Below, in pieces: positions 34,345-46,197 of a stretch of 64,000 nucleotides of DNA. Location of the stretch: NCBI RefSeq assembly GCF_016086655.4, contig NC_052134.2, positions 11,098,001 to 11,162,000 on the forward strand, given 5' to 3'. The notes beneath the pieces are model-generated. The model saw nothing but the letters and a program-made list of their open reading frames with translations, made no database searches and had not been told where the DNA came from. Position numbers and translations under genes: made by a program. Within the stretch, counting starts at the first letter, position 1. The number at the start of each line of letters is the position of its first letter. Origin of the DNA: Lepeophtheirus salmonis (Eukaryota; Arthropoda; Copepoda; Siphonostomatoida; Caligidae).

Positions 34345-35328
34345 TATTCTGGGATATCATATTTATTAATAGTCGTGTGTAAATTTAAATTAGAAAGACA
34401 ATGCATAAAAGTGGATTCCTTAACTTGAATTTAAGTTTATACAGATTTTTAAAAGTCTTTAAGTCCACATGCTTTTGTTTTTATTTTTCCCCTTATCATT
34501 TTTGAACTTCTTTTTGGAGAAGTGGCAAATTAAAAAAGGTGACATCAATCTTTGAAATAAGTATGTGATAATTTGTAAAATTTAATAGAACTACTGTTGA
34601 GATAACAAAATCATAATCATATGATGCTCCTAAAAACAGTACTTATTTATTTTAATTATGAATTTAGAGAAGTTATATGGTAAATCATTTAATTGCCCTC
34701 AAAATTATTGATACAGTAGGGATGAAAATAACGCATTTTTTTCAAGTTTTTTTTTATGGTTATAGGTGAATAACGAATGCAGTAATGACAACAATATTCA
34801 ATTCTATAAGATCTTAATTTAATGGCTATTTTATCGAAGGATAACAAAAAAAATGATATGTTCATCTTTGTTCATACTCCAGACACTATCATAAAAATAT
34901 TCTCCTATTTTTTGTTTCTCCTAAACGTATATTATGATATGAGAATGGAAGAAATAGCTTTTTTGTTGACCAAATATTAATAAATAACCTTCTTTCCAAA
35001 AAAAAAAAAAAATCGAAAAAAATCATACAAGGTCATTTCAAAGTAGAATGATGTACCTGTGATAACTGTACAGAGCATAATAAACTTGACCTTTGCTAGA
35101 GTCCTTTAGGGATTTGAGAGATTTTTGGCTGTACTCTACATACTCAAACTCGTTGCTAAACCTCTTTGCATTTCACATTAAGTATTTTTAATTTTGTATA
35201 TGCACTTCACTTTTTTTTTCTTTTTTAGTATAAGCCTGTTGTTGAATTGAGTTCTTTTCTGACAATGAAGCAATCAAACAGAAAGAAAAAACTTTTGTCT
35301 ATTATTTTAGATAATTATAATAATTATG
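34345..35328. other. AT-rich gene-free stretch
   Basis: No coding similarity seen and no repeats with a second copy in the window. Confidence 0.5.
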
Positions 35329-36257
35329 TACAGAGTGATGACTCAAAAATGAGAATCCTCTTCAGGGTCGTCTATCCTCAGTTCTAAAATTCTGATCATC
35401 CTTTACTTGGTGCCATTAGAAAGAACTTACAAAAAGATACAATTTGATGTTTGTTTTATTTTTGTGTGATCCAAAATATTTGAGCAATAAGCAAAACGGC
35501 AGATGCTGTAAGATCTCCTCTGCACATAAGTACATCTCCAATCAGAATATCTTCATAGTGGACACTGTGTTGAATAGGAGAAATGATCACATATTGTCTT
35601 AATCAAGAGCTCCTCAGATGGTTGGACACCTTCCGGACCAAACATCCAGCTCAGGTCATGGTCCTCGGTGTCGTGGTGACAGACGGCAGAAAGATGCCTC
35701 CCCACTTCTTCAAGGCCAAAGATGAAGTCAACGCTGACGTCTACTACAAGGTCCTTAGGTACCATATCTTGACATGGTTGAAGAGCACGTTCCACAAGAG
35801 CAACTATGTGCTTGCTCAACACGGCACCCCAGCATACACGTCCAAGAAGGTGCAGCATTGATGCAGGAATAATCTTGCGGCCTCCTGTTAGGTAGACTCC
35901 TCGCCTTCATCCTCACCCCTCGTTAACGCCATGGACTTCGCTGCTTGGTTCCTTTTGGAGGGCAAGACGAGCAAGAATTATCACACGAATGGCCATGCCC
36001 TGAAGCCCTTGATTATGGAGGAGTGGAACGACTTGCCCTCAGACTTCATCAAGGCCAGATGTACTTTTGTTTAGTCTACGTTATTGAAGCCATCAGTATG
36101 AATGGAGGGAATCATAGTGAATAAAAAGTGTAAAAAATTATTGCATCAACAACTTTTGTTTTTACTGTTTCCCATAAAAATGTAGAAAAATTAAAAAAAT
36201 ATGTAAAAGTGAAACCGGCTTTCAAATTTTTAAAATTTTTGAGTACACACCCCTGTA
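35329..36257 (+). mobile_element. mariner element H with both ends, internally deleted
   Basis: The left end TACAGAGTGATGACTCAAAAA (from 35329) is an imperfect inverted match to the right end, which reads TACAGGGGTGTGTACTCAAA on the minus strand (ending at 36257). These are mariner-type termini beginning TACAG. Inside, the plus strand encodes VMVLGVVVTDGRKMPPHFF then EVNADVYYKVL (about 35655-35755). VLAQHGTPAYTSKKVQH follows (35810-35858; family V-x-Q-Q-D-G-A-P-A-H-T), so the second Asp is His. The shattered tail includes LPSDFIKA near 36040-36060. The third-Asp motif is obscured by a frameshift near 35880-35920, and the N-terminal domain is missing. At 929 bp it is shorter than a typical 1.3-kb mariner. 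Confidence 0.75.
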
Positions 36258-36259
36258 TA

Positions 36260-37740
36260 AAAAAAATATTTTTGAGAATTATTTTATTTCTTAATATTAA
36301 TCCGATCTGTAAAAGTTCAATTTTTTAAGCAATACATTTTTAACGCAGGTTGGCATATATATTAAGTTATTTTCCAATAATTTCATGTTGATTTATATTA
36401 AGAAATTGTAAGAGTTGATGAATAATTTTACTCTTTTTGATAAAAATGCTTACTTCTAAATATTTTTTTTTTTAAACATTAAATCATGTTTAATAGAAAT
36501 ATATATCGAAGACATGTAACCTTCGTTTTACTATGAATTTTAGGTTAAATATAGAAATATGTTTTATATACATCATTATACAACACAAAATGTTCGTATT
36601 GGTATATACATTTAAAATCTTATATTGTTCGGACTGAAGAAAAAAATGTTGGAGTGTGATAAAAGCTGGTCCATTAAAATGCAAGTAATAAAGTATATTT
36701 AAACTTCACGATTATAAATATTAGATGTATACTAAGTCACTCAATAATAATAATAATGACAAAAATTGAGAATTTGGTATCGCCTGAAATTTTTTATTTT
36801 GTATTTTTTCCCTTTAAACAAGAAAATAACCATTAAAAGTCCGAAAAAATAGTTCCTCATGGACGCATTTTGATTTGAAAATCTGTAAATGTTGAAAAAA
36901 AGGAAACTTTGATGTTGTTTCTTTGAAATTATCGATTTGAATCGAATTACAGAATTTTAATTTTATTAAGTATTATAGATAATACATTTATTTTGAACTA
37001 TAATTTCACAACTTTTCTCCAACTGCCTTATTAAATGAGAATTTTAGTTCCATATATACTGCTAATAATTCAAATAATACATTTTTTGATAAAAATTTCA
37101 AAAATACATATTGTCCTTTGGTACCGCGTATTACACTCATTTACTTTGATGTTTTTCTTCATTTTTACAACTCTAATCTCATTTTTTGATAGCAAGAGTG
37201 AAATATATATTATTATAAAATATACGTTCAGTTGTCATTTATGCCAATTAAAACATCTTATTGTACCAATTTATAATTTTTGACTACGAAAACTCTCTTA
37301 TATAAGTCTTAATACAACATTTAATGATCTACATATAAATGATTGATGTAAATTTTTCAATCACAATTATTGATGGTTTGTTAACATAAATGATAACTTT
37401 AAAACCTTTGTAATATAAATAAAGGATTGACCGGTAAATATTTAGTATGTTTGGAACTAAAATGTTTATATAATGAGGCAAGTTAGAGAAAAGTTGAGAC
37501 ATATATGTTATATCTATAATACTTAATAAAATTAAAATCCTGTCACTTGCTTCAAATCGATAATTTTATAGAAACAACATTAAATTTTTTTTTTCGACAT
37601 TGTACAGATTTAAAGTCAAGAAGTTGTACATGAAGAACCATTTTTTCGAACGTTTGATGGTGATTTTCTTGTTTAGAGGGAAAAAATAAAAAATATCGGG
37701 CGATATCAAATTACCAACTTTTGTCATTTCGGTACAGTCT
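36260..37740. other. AT-rich gene-free stretch
   Basis: No features recognised. The 82-codon plus frame at 37035-37283 is a Phe/Ile-rich product of AT-rich DNA. Confidence 0.5.
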
Positions 37741-37929
37741 CATATATATACAGGGCGTTCGCAGGATTACATACATGTACAGGGTCCATGGAAAGTCATG
37801 TTTAATTAACTTTGTATAATATAAATATTTGAAAGGTTGCAATATATTATGTTTCAACTCTATTTTCGTCGAAACTAGATGAAAGCAAACAGTTTTGAAT
37901 ATACTACAACAGTTTTGTTAACCACAATG

Positions 37930-39140
37930 GAAGCCAAGAAAGAGGTTATAATAAATGAGCACTTGAAGGGCAAATCTAGACCAGCCATCTTGATGACCCT
38001 GAAGAGCCTCGTTATAAATCCCATGCTCATCAAGAAAACCATGGAGAGATACAAGGAGACTCAATCTATCAAGGACAACACCAGATCAGGCAAACCAAAT
38101 TCAAAAAGAACGCCCAGAGTCGTTAATGCAGTGCAGGCAAGGATTGTAAGAAATCCCAGGATGAAGCCTATCAAGATGGCCAAGGATTTCAACATGGGCG
38201 CAACAACAATGAAAAAACTGATCAAAGATGACCTTGGGACGTATACCTACATATTGAAAGGTAACAACACATGTCAAGCAAGGTCAAGGCTAATATACTT
38301 GAGAGAATCAATGCCAATCTCCAGAATGTCTTCAGTGAGGATAAGATTTTTACTGTGGAATAGGCTTTTAACCCCCAAAATGATCGGATTCTGGCCAAAA
38401 AAGGTGAGCGGTGTGAACATGGAATCAACAAAGTGCTTACGCCAGAGCCTTTGATGGTTTGGACGGCTGTCACAGAGACAGGGAAGTCCTCTTTTGTGTT
38501 TGTGCCGGCCATGTTGAAAGTCAACACAATGGAGTATATCAGCACCATCCTTGAGGAAGATCTTGTTCCCTGGGCGAACAACACTTCCAAAATGAGGCAT
38601 AGACCTTCCCATAGGATGGTGCCTCCTCCCACACAAACATGGAATGGTGCCAATTTGAGTATTTTTTGTAACAAGAAAGTCTAGCCCCTCCATTCCCGAC
38701 CTAAACGTTGCTCCCTGGGACTCCATTTTGGAATATTTGACCTGAAAAGCAATAAAAATAAAGTTATTTACAGAAAATGACAAGAAAATAAAATTTCCAT
38801 AACAAAATAAATACAAATTTTGTTTTATGAATTTTTTGTACCATCCAAAATTGTGTGTGATTGTTATTTTGACAATCTTTAGACTTGATCAAGTCTAAAG
38901 ATATTTTTCGCTGTTGAAAATTGCTCAACAATTTGGCCACTATACCCAGCAGACGTAAACCCATTGGACTTTGTGTTCTAGGCGTATGTTGAGAGCAAGG
39001 CAAGTGGAAAACGCCACCTGAATACTGAAAACCTCTGTCAATGAAATTTGAGATTATATAAACAAGGAATTGGTTAAAAGGTTATGCAGGCCGAGGTTTG
39101 AGGCCATCATTTAGGTTAATAAAGATTTTATTGAGCTGTA
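37930..39140 (+). pseudogene. mariner transposase relic I, near full length, with a duplicated C-terminal segment
   Basis: A plus-strand frame (37879-38454) carries both helix-turn-helix units: KEVIINEHLKGKSRPAILMT near 37940-38000, and MKPIKMAKDFNMGATTMKKL with IKDDLGTYTY near 38160-38245. SRLIYLRESM follows. The core continues in other frames: EDKIFTVE near 38335-38360 (first catalytic region), NPQNDRILAKKG, EPLMVWTAVTETGKSSFVFV (38445-38504) and EYISTILEEDLVPWANN. The second-Asp region reads DGASSHTN (near 38615-38645; D retained). A third-Asp region reads PDLNVAPWDSILEYL near 38696-38740. Then, beyond a 28-bp palindrome, a second third-Asp region WPLYPADVNPLDFVF (38936-38980) and tail SKASGKRHLNTENLCQ occur. 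Two third-Asp segments mean two copies or a rearrangement. A TACAGGG-type end lies upstream at 37779. Confidence 0.82.
38875..38902. repeat. perfect 28-bp palindrome at the mariner I junction
   Basis: The half-arm ATCTTTAGACTTGA is followed directly by its reverse complement. It lies between the two homologous third-Asp segments of relic I. Confidence 0.95.
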
Positions 39141-39149
39141 ATAAACCTA

Positions 39150-40610
39150 AGCTGTATTTAAAAAAGTACCGAAATATAAAAAAGGTGTAAGAACATTAGA
39201 TTCATTTAGTATATAGTTCTTCATTAAGTTCGTGGTTCCAAATTAGGAAATAATTTTGATGTGCCCAGTATGTGATTATCCTAATGTAGTCACACAAGTG
39301 ATTATTAATAACTATAATAATTCAAAATATCAAATATATGCATATATTATTTTTATTAATTTTTTGGTACCATTCAATGCCACGCCTAACATATCTATTT
39401 ATTGGAAATAAAAAGGGCTGGCCTTTATTAGCACAATTTTATTGTATTTGTTTACATGACTTAGTGTGCTACTTAAAAACATTCCCATGCTTTTTCTGTA
39501 TAGTAATTTCCTCCCCAGTAAATTAATTATTGGCAAAATTCATCCCAATACATTTCATTCCTACTTTAAAGAGGGATATTTAGTGATGTCATACGGGGTA
39601 TGTTTCTAAATTAGTTTTTTTTATGTATGCAGAGGCCTGAACAACAGCTTGCAAGGATAATGATGGGTAGGAAACGGATTCACTTATAGATGACGTCACC
39701 ATAGACAACTAAAAAGAAATTCCTCAGGCCTTCTTCCCTTCTCCCGAATCACTTAGTCTCATCTACTTCAAATTAAGCTCTGGATTGAATCCCACAACAA
39801 TAGGAGCAAGGATCATCCATTTATTATGTCATTTTGAATTTGTCAGAACGATGTCGTCTGGTCAAGTTATTTCTTTGTTTTTTAACCGTAATTTCATCCC
39901 AAAAAATGAGCTCAAATAAGTCATATTATACATATCAATAAGAATAGATATCGGTGGAATGGGTAGTATTGAACCAGTTCCAATACTTCAAAACAGGCCG
40001 ATTATTGCCCATTTCGATACCAATTCCGATGAATACCCTAGTTATATATTACAAAGTGAAATACCAGGAGTAATTCTGCAAATTTGTTGCAGAGATTTTC
40101 AACATACCCGAAATTCATATTATTTGAATCTATCTACATGAAAGTGGTGTTAACTTATTTGACACACTATATGTAACTTTTCATGACACCTCAGATGACG
40201 TCATTATATCATTTGTTAGTCATTTTACCTTATCCCTTAGGCAACTTTTTCTTCCCTTTACATAATTTACATTCTTAATTAAAAGAATAAATTAGTGCAG
40301 GCTGCGTAATTAATTATACAGTTATATTCAACACTCCTAGACGAGCAAAAATAAGTGACGTATTGACTATTACTTTGTACAGGGTGCAGTTTCTATTTAA
40401 CAACAAACACGTTATTTTTTAAATTTTTCTCGTAAGATAATCAATCAATTTAAGAAAAAAAAAAACATTGCAAAAATGAAAGCTGAATAAAAAAAATGTT
40501 ATTTTTAATCATATAGCCGTTGGGGTTGAGTTCAGGTAAGGTTAGAGGGCAAACATTGGTTTAAAAATATACAAAAATATGACAACCTCTTCAAAGTTTT
40601 CTTTGCAATG
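39150..40610. other. gene-free stretch with one dispersed repeat
   Basis: No coding similarity. Holds the repeat copy at 39949-40033 and two TGACGTCA octamers (39691-39698 and 40196-40203). Confidence 0.45.
39949..40033 (+). repeat. dispersed repeat, copy 2 (inverted relative to 14.5 kb)
   Basis: Matches the reverse complement of 14505-14597, with shared blocks ATATCGGTGGAATGGGTAGT-like, CCAATACTTCAAAA and GGCCGAT. No coding content. Confidence 0.6.
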
Positions 40611-40614
40611 TGCA

Positions 40615-40790
40615 TAGAGCATAGTCCTGCTGTCACCTTCAGAATCTTCCAGTCCTTTCTGGACTCTCTAGATAAAGGACTTTTCTAGTTTGAAGAAGTT
40701 TGCTATCTCAACTTTGTCTCTTTAGGAGTGGATTGCAAGAAGGACATTCTTCCTAATATACAATTGCAGATTGATGCCATTTTTTTAACT
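40615..40790 (-). pseudogene. mariner transposase fragment J, N-terminal helix-turn-helix
   Basis: The minus strand reads LLAIHSxRDKVEIANFFKLE then KSFIYRVQKGLEDSEGD in one frame (about 40745-40635; x marks a stop, and a second stop falls inside 'KSFI/RVQ'). This fits the first helix-turn-helix of mariner transposases (family: I-L-x-L-h-x-x-G-K-S-x-A-E-I-A-K-x-L-x-V-x-K-S-T-V-x-x-x-V-K-R-F-x-E). Only this piece is visible, with no terminus. Confidence 0.55.
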
Positions 40791-40799
40791 GACGTCAAA

Positions 40800-42915
40800 C
40801 CCTTCTGGCTAGCTGTTAAAACAATAATCAATGTTCTACATGTGTATGTACATATGTCACAGGTTCTCAATATCGTTGTTAAACAAATATTTATCATGTG
40901 GTCTTTGTTTCAAGACTTTTTTTAAGATCTTTAACCCACTTTGGACAAAAAATTGCTATGTTAGTATGTACATTTCAATTGCCTCTAACCACAATATTGT
41001 TTTATATTATAAGCCGAAGAAGTATCGAACGGTATGGATATACATATACTTATATTTGCATTTGAACCTTTGCCAAAATATTGGTATTTCGACAAAACTA
41101 ATATGACTTTAACAAATACTAACATTTAAATAAAATATGTTATATATATTGATCTATCTACAGGGTCTATACATCAAAAATAATTTTGTAGCGTAGTTAC
41201 AGAAAAACTTAAAAGAGGATCATAATTTTTTTTCAGTTATCCAAAACTACAATATCCAAGATTCAAAGTTCAAATTATCCAGCATCTGTGACCATACATA
41301 CCTCGAGACGAAGTCAGAAGCAATGGCGTTACATTAATTGTATATTGTCCCTTACTTTATATACTGTTTGTGGAGAGAAACCAGAGTTTTATTTTAATAT
41401 ACACCTTATGTACACGGCTCGAAGAACAAGTCTGTTCCCTCTTTCATATGCAAAAAACAACATAACATATGTATTTTTTTTTTTTTTCTAATAAAAATGA
41501 GAGTCATTGTAGATTATTTTTGTTGAAGCTTACTCGATATAATTGATCTTGCCCTCAATACAGCCTCTGAAGTAGGATCAAGCCTTTGTAACGAGGTCTC
41601 TGTCCATGGACTCGAATGGCTCCATTAGGGAGACCACCAGACTTTGTATAGTTGAATGGGAAAGTCTATGAGTTTGTGCCTCAATGTATCCCTACGCAAA
41701 ATAATCCATCAGATAAAGAAATAACAGCCCCATAGATTTGTTGAAGAAACAGTTACTTCATATTCACGGAGCTCTTGACAACTCTATTGTGAATAATGCA
41801 AATTTTGTTTTAAATAACCCTTTCACAAACTCCCATAAGAAGCTGTTTCGATACCGATTGTCGACGGACTCTCTCTTTATAAATTCCAAAAACTAAAAAA
41901 AAAAATATAGTTCCTGTAAAGACAAAGTGGAAAGTCCTCTCACCTCTTTGTTGGTTGCCAGGAGTTATTGGACCTACGAGGCATGTTGAAGGGAAGGGTT
42001 AAGGAAGGATACGGAATAACAGTGAAAGAGAAGGACTGGCTTTTCTTGATGTCTCCAAAAGGTGACGAAGAATTGAAGACCGAGGACCTCGTCAGAGAGT
42101 GGTCAATGATGGTGCGCACATTTTTTATTAAGTCCGCGTACCTAAACTTCCTAGACTCCTCATGTGACCTCTAAGACCTCAAAATGATTCTCCAGAGGTT
42201 CTTCGTATCTTTCAGTTTCTTTCTGGTTTTCTGGATGTAACGAATTGCCAGTCTAGTGCTATTAAAGATGTCGCAGTTGCTTATTTGTCCTTGAATATTA
42301 AGTAGACAACTAACTTCGGTGCATTTCTGTGAAATGCATCTCCGGCAGCAACGAGTTAAGTTCTTCCATTGTGAAGACATTAGACTGAAGAAATGTGATT
42401 TTCTGTATGTGAAAAAAAATTATATGACGACTACATTTGGTTCTAGGGTGACCCATAGATCTCGGAGAATGTATCTTCCAGCTCTATATGTCCATTAACT
42501 TTTCATATCTATTGGATATTTTGATTTCATTAATTTTGTTTATATGTACGGTTATTTGAATATAAATACTTAATATAATTAAGGATGCAATTTAGCGACT
42601 TTCATATCCTAGTTTTTGTTTGTTTGTAAAAATATGTAAAAAAGACTTGGTACACAATAGGTATGCATACATACATAATATTAATGCAAAAATAGTTTTC
42701 CTCACAGCGGTTGAATAAAAAGCTACTTAAATGATCAAAGGGCAAAATACAATTCGTTCCTTTGCATTTTCTTATCATGTTTATACAGAAAAGTGATTTT
42801 ACTTTGTAACTTCACTACTAAGAGGGGAAAAATTAGTACAAGAAATACAAACTATGATATAATGAAAAAACCCAAATTCAAATTTAATTTCATATCATAG
42901 ACACGTGTATTGTTC
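40800..42915. other. gene-free stretch with unassigned coding-like patches
   Basis: A TACAGGGTCT-type end occurs at about 41160. Around 41540-42380 the sequence is less AT-rich and looks coding-derived (plus frame 41968-42174 with KEKDWLFLMSPKGDEELKTE; minus frame 42171-42380 with RCCRRCISQKCTEVSCLL). No family was recognised. The patch may be a decayed transposon ORF or a host pseudogene. Confidence 0.35.
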
Positions 42916-42919
42916 ATAC

Positions 42920-43262
42920 TGTGTACAAGTTGCAACTTGTATAGTCAAATTCTTCAAGTTGCAACCAAGAAATTAGATGAATAATTTAAAATGAAGGATA
43001 TACAGTACTTTTGAACGAGGATAATGCAATAATTGAATTGAAATACTAAGCTATAACTATCCTGCGGAACATTTTATAGTTCAACTGTCCATAGTTATAT
43101 TACTCATAAATATATAATAACCATATAATTTTGATAGATCATAATGAAATGATAGTATCACTTAAAAATTTGAAAGGACAATGTTGTCATAATATAATTT
43201 ATTTTAGGGCAAATAAATTCCTGCTTGTACAACTTGCTTATACAAGTTGCAACTTGTACACA
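42920..43262. mobile_element. MITE-like 343-bp element with palindromic ends
   Basis: A 24-bp sequence at 42920-42943 is repeated exactly in inverted orientation at 43239-43262. Each copy contains an 18-bp perfect palindrome built from TACAAGTTG and its complement. Inside each end a second, imperfect set of CAAGTTG-like words continues the inverted similarity. The interior is AT-rich and noncoding. Shape and size fit a miniature inverted-repeat element, but no target-site duplication or second copy was seen. Confidence 0.5.
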
Positions 43263-43559
43263 ACATATATGCAGACAAACCTTATCAAAAAGTCACCTGT
43301 TTTAATTGTCATGACATTAAACGGATAGATCAAGTTTTTAGCTTTATAATTGTTACAAAATAACTTAGTTTTAAAGGGATCCTGCACTTACTGGTCGCTT
43401 TTTCAGTTTCCTGTGACAAACAACTTAATTCAAATTTGACTTTGAGTGAGGACAAAGCATGACTAAATGAACAAAAATGTGAATTTTATGGAATCAAGAA
43501 AAGGCTACTCAAAGACAATTTGTAATATGTAAAATACTATATTCAGTTATATTTTTTAT

Positions 43560-43770
43560 TCAACCTTCCCACCTATACAAGCAATATCAGATACAACACA
43601 TAGTTAAAACAGTGGAAAGCTATTGGTAATGAATGTCGTGTCACAGTTGTACCACGCTGTCGTGATGGTAGCTTGGATCAATTCTAAATTTTGTAGAGAG
43701 TTGGGGCCGCCATTTTTTTCCAAGAATCCCAAGACTTCGATGTCCATAGGTTAAGTATGGCTGGGGTAGG
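43560..43770 (-). pseudogene. mariner transposase fragment P, C-terminal tail
   Basis: The minus strand reads PMDIEVLGFLEKNGGPNSLQ then NLELIQATITTAWYNCDTTF and ITNSFPLF (about 43755-43615). This follows the mariner or Tc1 C-terminal pattern P-M-D-Y-x-V-W-G-x-L-E-x-K-x... S-L-x-x-L-K-x-x-I-x-x-A-W. The D of PMDI would be the third catalytic residue, which is kept. A stop and IACIGGKVE close the fragment, similar to the usual I-x-A-x-G-G-x-I-E ending. No upstream domain remains. Confidence 0.6.
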
Positions 43771-43779
43771 GAACATAGA

Positions 43780-46190
43780 TACCCGTGATTAACCTTTGTT
43801 CAGGTCTTGAGACTTATCCTTTAGAAAAGGTCTTAAATATTTGGTAAGGTATGAACAATGTGTTGGCACATTTTGGTTAAATATATTGGATATAAACATA
43901 TTTATTAACAAATCTTAGAAATTTATATTTTCTTACATTATAAGTTTATATCAAATAATTATTTATTATCCAATAGATTATATCTCTGATTTGGTAAAAG
44001 ATCACGACAATTATCGACTAATGGTAGTATGTTTTGAAAAAATTATCATTTTTTGATGTGCCTTCATAGTGATTACAATGCTTTTCTCCCCTCTCTGAGG
44101 CATCATTTACAGCAGATAGGGGTTCCACGGTTGATTTTGTACTCATATTGCAACTGTTAGATTTCCATTTAGATTAAGGTGTTTTAAAAAAAATCAGAAA
44201 TGATATCTAATATTCGAAATAACGTCCTTATTATCTTGCCCATTGAATTCGGACAAATCAGTAGTATTTTTATTAGGATCATGTAAAAATTTTGGTTTCC
44301 TAAATCCAGGTCAATGTCTATATAAGCATTTCAGAGGGTCTTCTATTTTGAGAACTTTACTCCTAATCCTCATTTTTGCATTAGTCGAGTGGCTCACTAA
44401 CCAATGCTAATGGAACCAATTCTTCTGTCCAAAAGCACAAATACAAACCCATTAATTTTAATAGTTGCTCCTGACAATGTAGGCTGTACGTTTTTATATT
44501 TAGAACATTTTGAATTATATTTTAATCATTTAAAGGAGCAGAAGTTCAAGATTAGGAAGTTATCATGAAGGAATATAGGTAACAATATACAAATTGATGA
44601 TGTTTTTCCTATTGTACAAATTAAATTACAGTTTTTTGGGGAAGTAAATTTATTTGACCTGATAGTTGTATCATTTGATTTATTATAACATTTTTGTTAT
44701 CCAGTGAAATTGTGAAGAGCTCTGGGTAATTGATTTTATAGTATATATACCCAAAATTATCGAACAGATCAGTCTGAATTTTAGCAAGTAGTAGTATAAA
44801 ATAACCGAAAACATTCATTAATATTATTTTTTAAAGTCTTCGACGTAATTTAGAGGGTTTTTTTGAGCGAAAAAAAACAACCTCTTTTTCTTTTTCTCTT
44901 TAGATTCTCTGTCTCTTCCCGCATATCTTCCCCCTCCGTTTCTTTCTACATCCCTCTGTATGTCTTTGATTTATAATTGCATACTTATGTTCTACTATCT
45001 TTTTATATACTTATAAACAAAGAAACAATTATATATGTAGCAAAAGTCAACGCTCAATCTGTGCTGGTGGGTATTGGAAAATTAGATAAGAGATTACTAA
45101 TAGAGCTTGACTCTATTAAAAATAATGTATCCAGTGTTATCAAACAATAGGGCTCTATCGCCAGTTTATTCAGGAAAGAAGTATGGAAGATCTATACTCT
45201 TACCAATATTAATTTATTATATATGTGATTTTTATTGTTTATATAATTTAACGTTATTCTTCGTATAAGAGGGGAAGGAAAAAAGAAATGCTCAAAAAAA
45301 AATAAACGCAAAATAGAGTAAATTTATATATTATGTATAAGTGATAAATTTATTTTAATCCTTTATTTGTTCATGTATTAAAGTGTGATGAAAAATTATT
45401 TTATTAGATAAATTGTTTATGTACAAATGTTTTTGAATAAAAATAAAATAATAGAAATTGCCTTAAATATTTATAAGGACAAAATATAGGATATGTGAGT
45501 CATTCACCCATAGATAAGAATATTAAAGCGTTCCATTAAATAAATACTTACGAATGTTTGTATATATGATTATGGAACAAGATGTTATTTCATCTCTTCT
45601 TTTGTGGTGGAAATTGTTATCCGATTCAATATTCATTTCAGAGGTAAAATGAAATAAAAAGAGATACGAATATGCTTTAGTATTATTAATTTGCCATTCT
45701 ATTGTATATAATAGATTATAGGGTTTTAACATGAAGAGTTCATCATTTTATTTTTATTTTTTCTCAAGGTCTTTATTGATCCACATTACATGTACACATA
45801 CATACACAAATAAGCATGCATTATAGCTTTATGTTAATTTATTTTTTCCCACCACTACTATAAACAGCTCATCAGCGATATGACTTGATAGCAAAAAGAA
45901 CACAACAAAACACATATTGATCATTACAAAAATCCAGCTAATAAAATATTATAAGGTTAAAAGTTATTATACATATAGACAACAACTAAAGTCGAAGACA
46001 GGCAGTACATATAATTACAACTATAAAGAAAAAACAGGAGCACTTAACAAAATTGTCGTGAAAAATGATTTAAAAGTTAACATATAGAAAAAACATAAAA
46101 GACAAGGATGTTGCCCCAGAAACAAAATTTTTATTTAAAAGTCTTAATGCAGTCATTGAAAAAAGTTACCACAATCCCCCCCAAAAAAAA
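43780..46190. other. AT-rich gene-free stretch
   Basis: No domain recognised. Short frames (44621-44818 and 45523-45732, both minus) look like chance. Confidence 0.45.
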
Positions 46191-46197
46191 AAAAACA

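Noticed and set aside
37035..37283. 82-codon open frame with several predicted hydrophobic runs
   Set aside because: Phe/Ile/Leu-rich composition is what AT-rich DNA gives by chance; no start context, homology or neighbours support it.
37749..37800. Two adjacent TACAGGG-type termini upstream of mariner I
   Set aside because: Neither has a recognisable inverted partner downstream, so they are mentioned only as a possible left end and not called as element boundaries.
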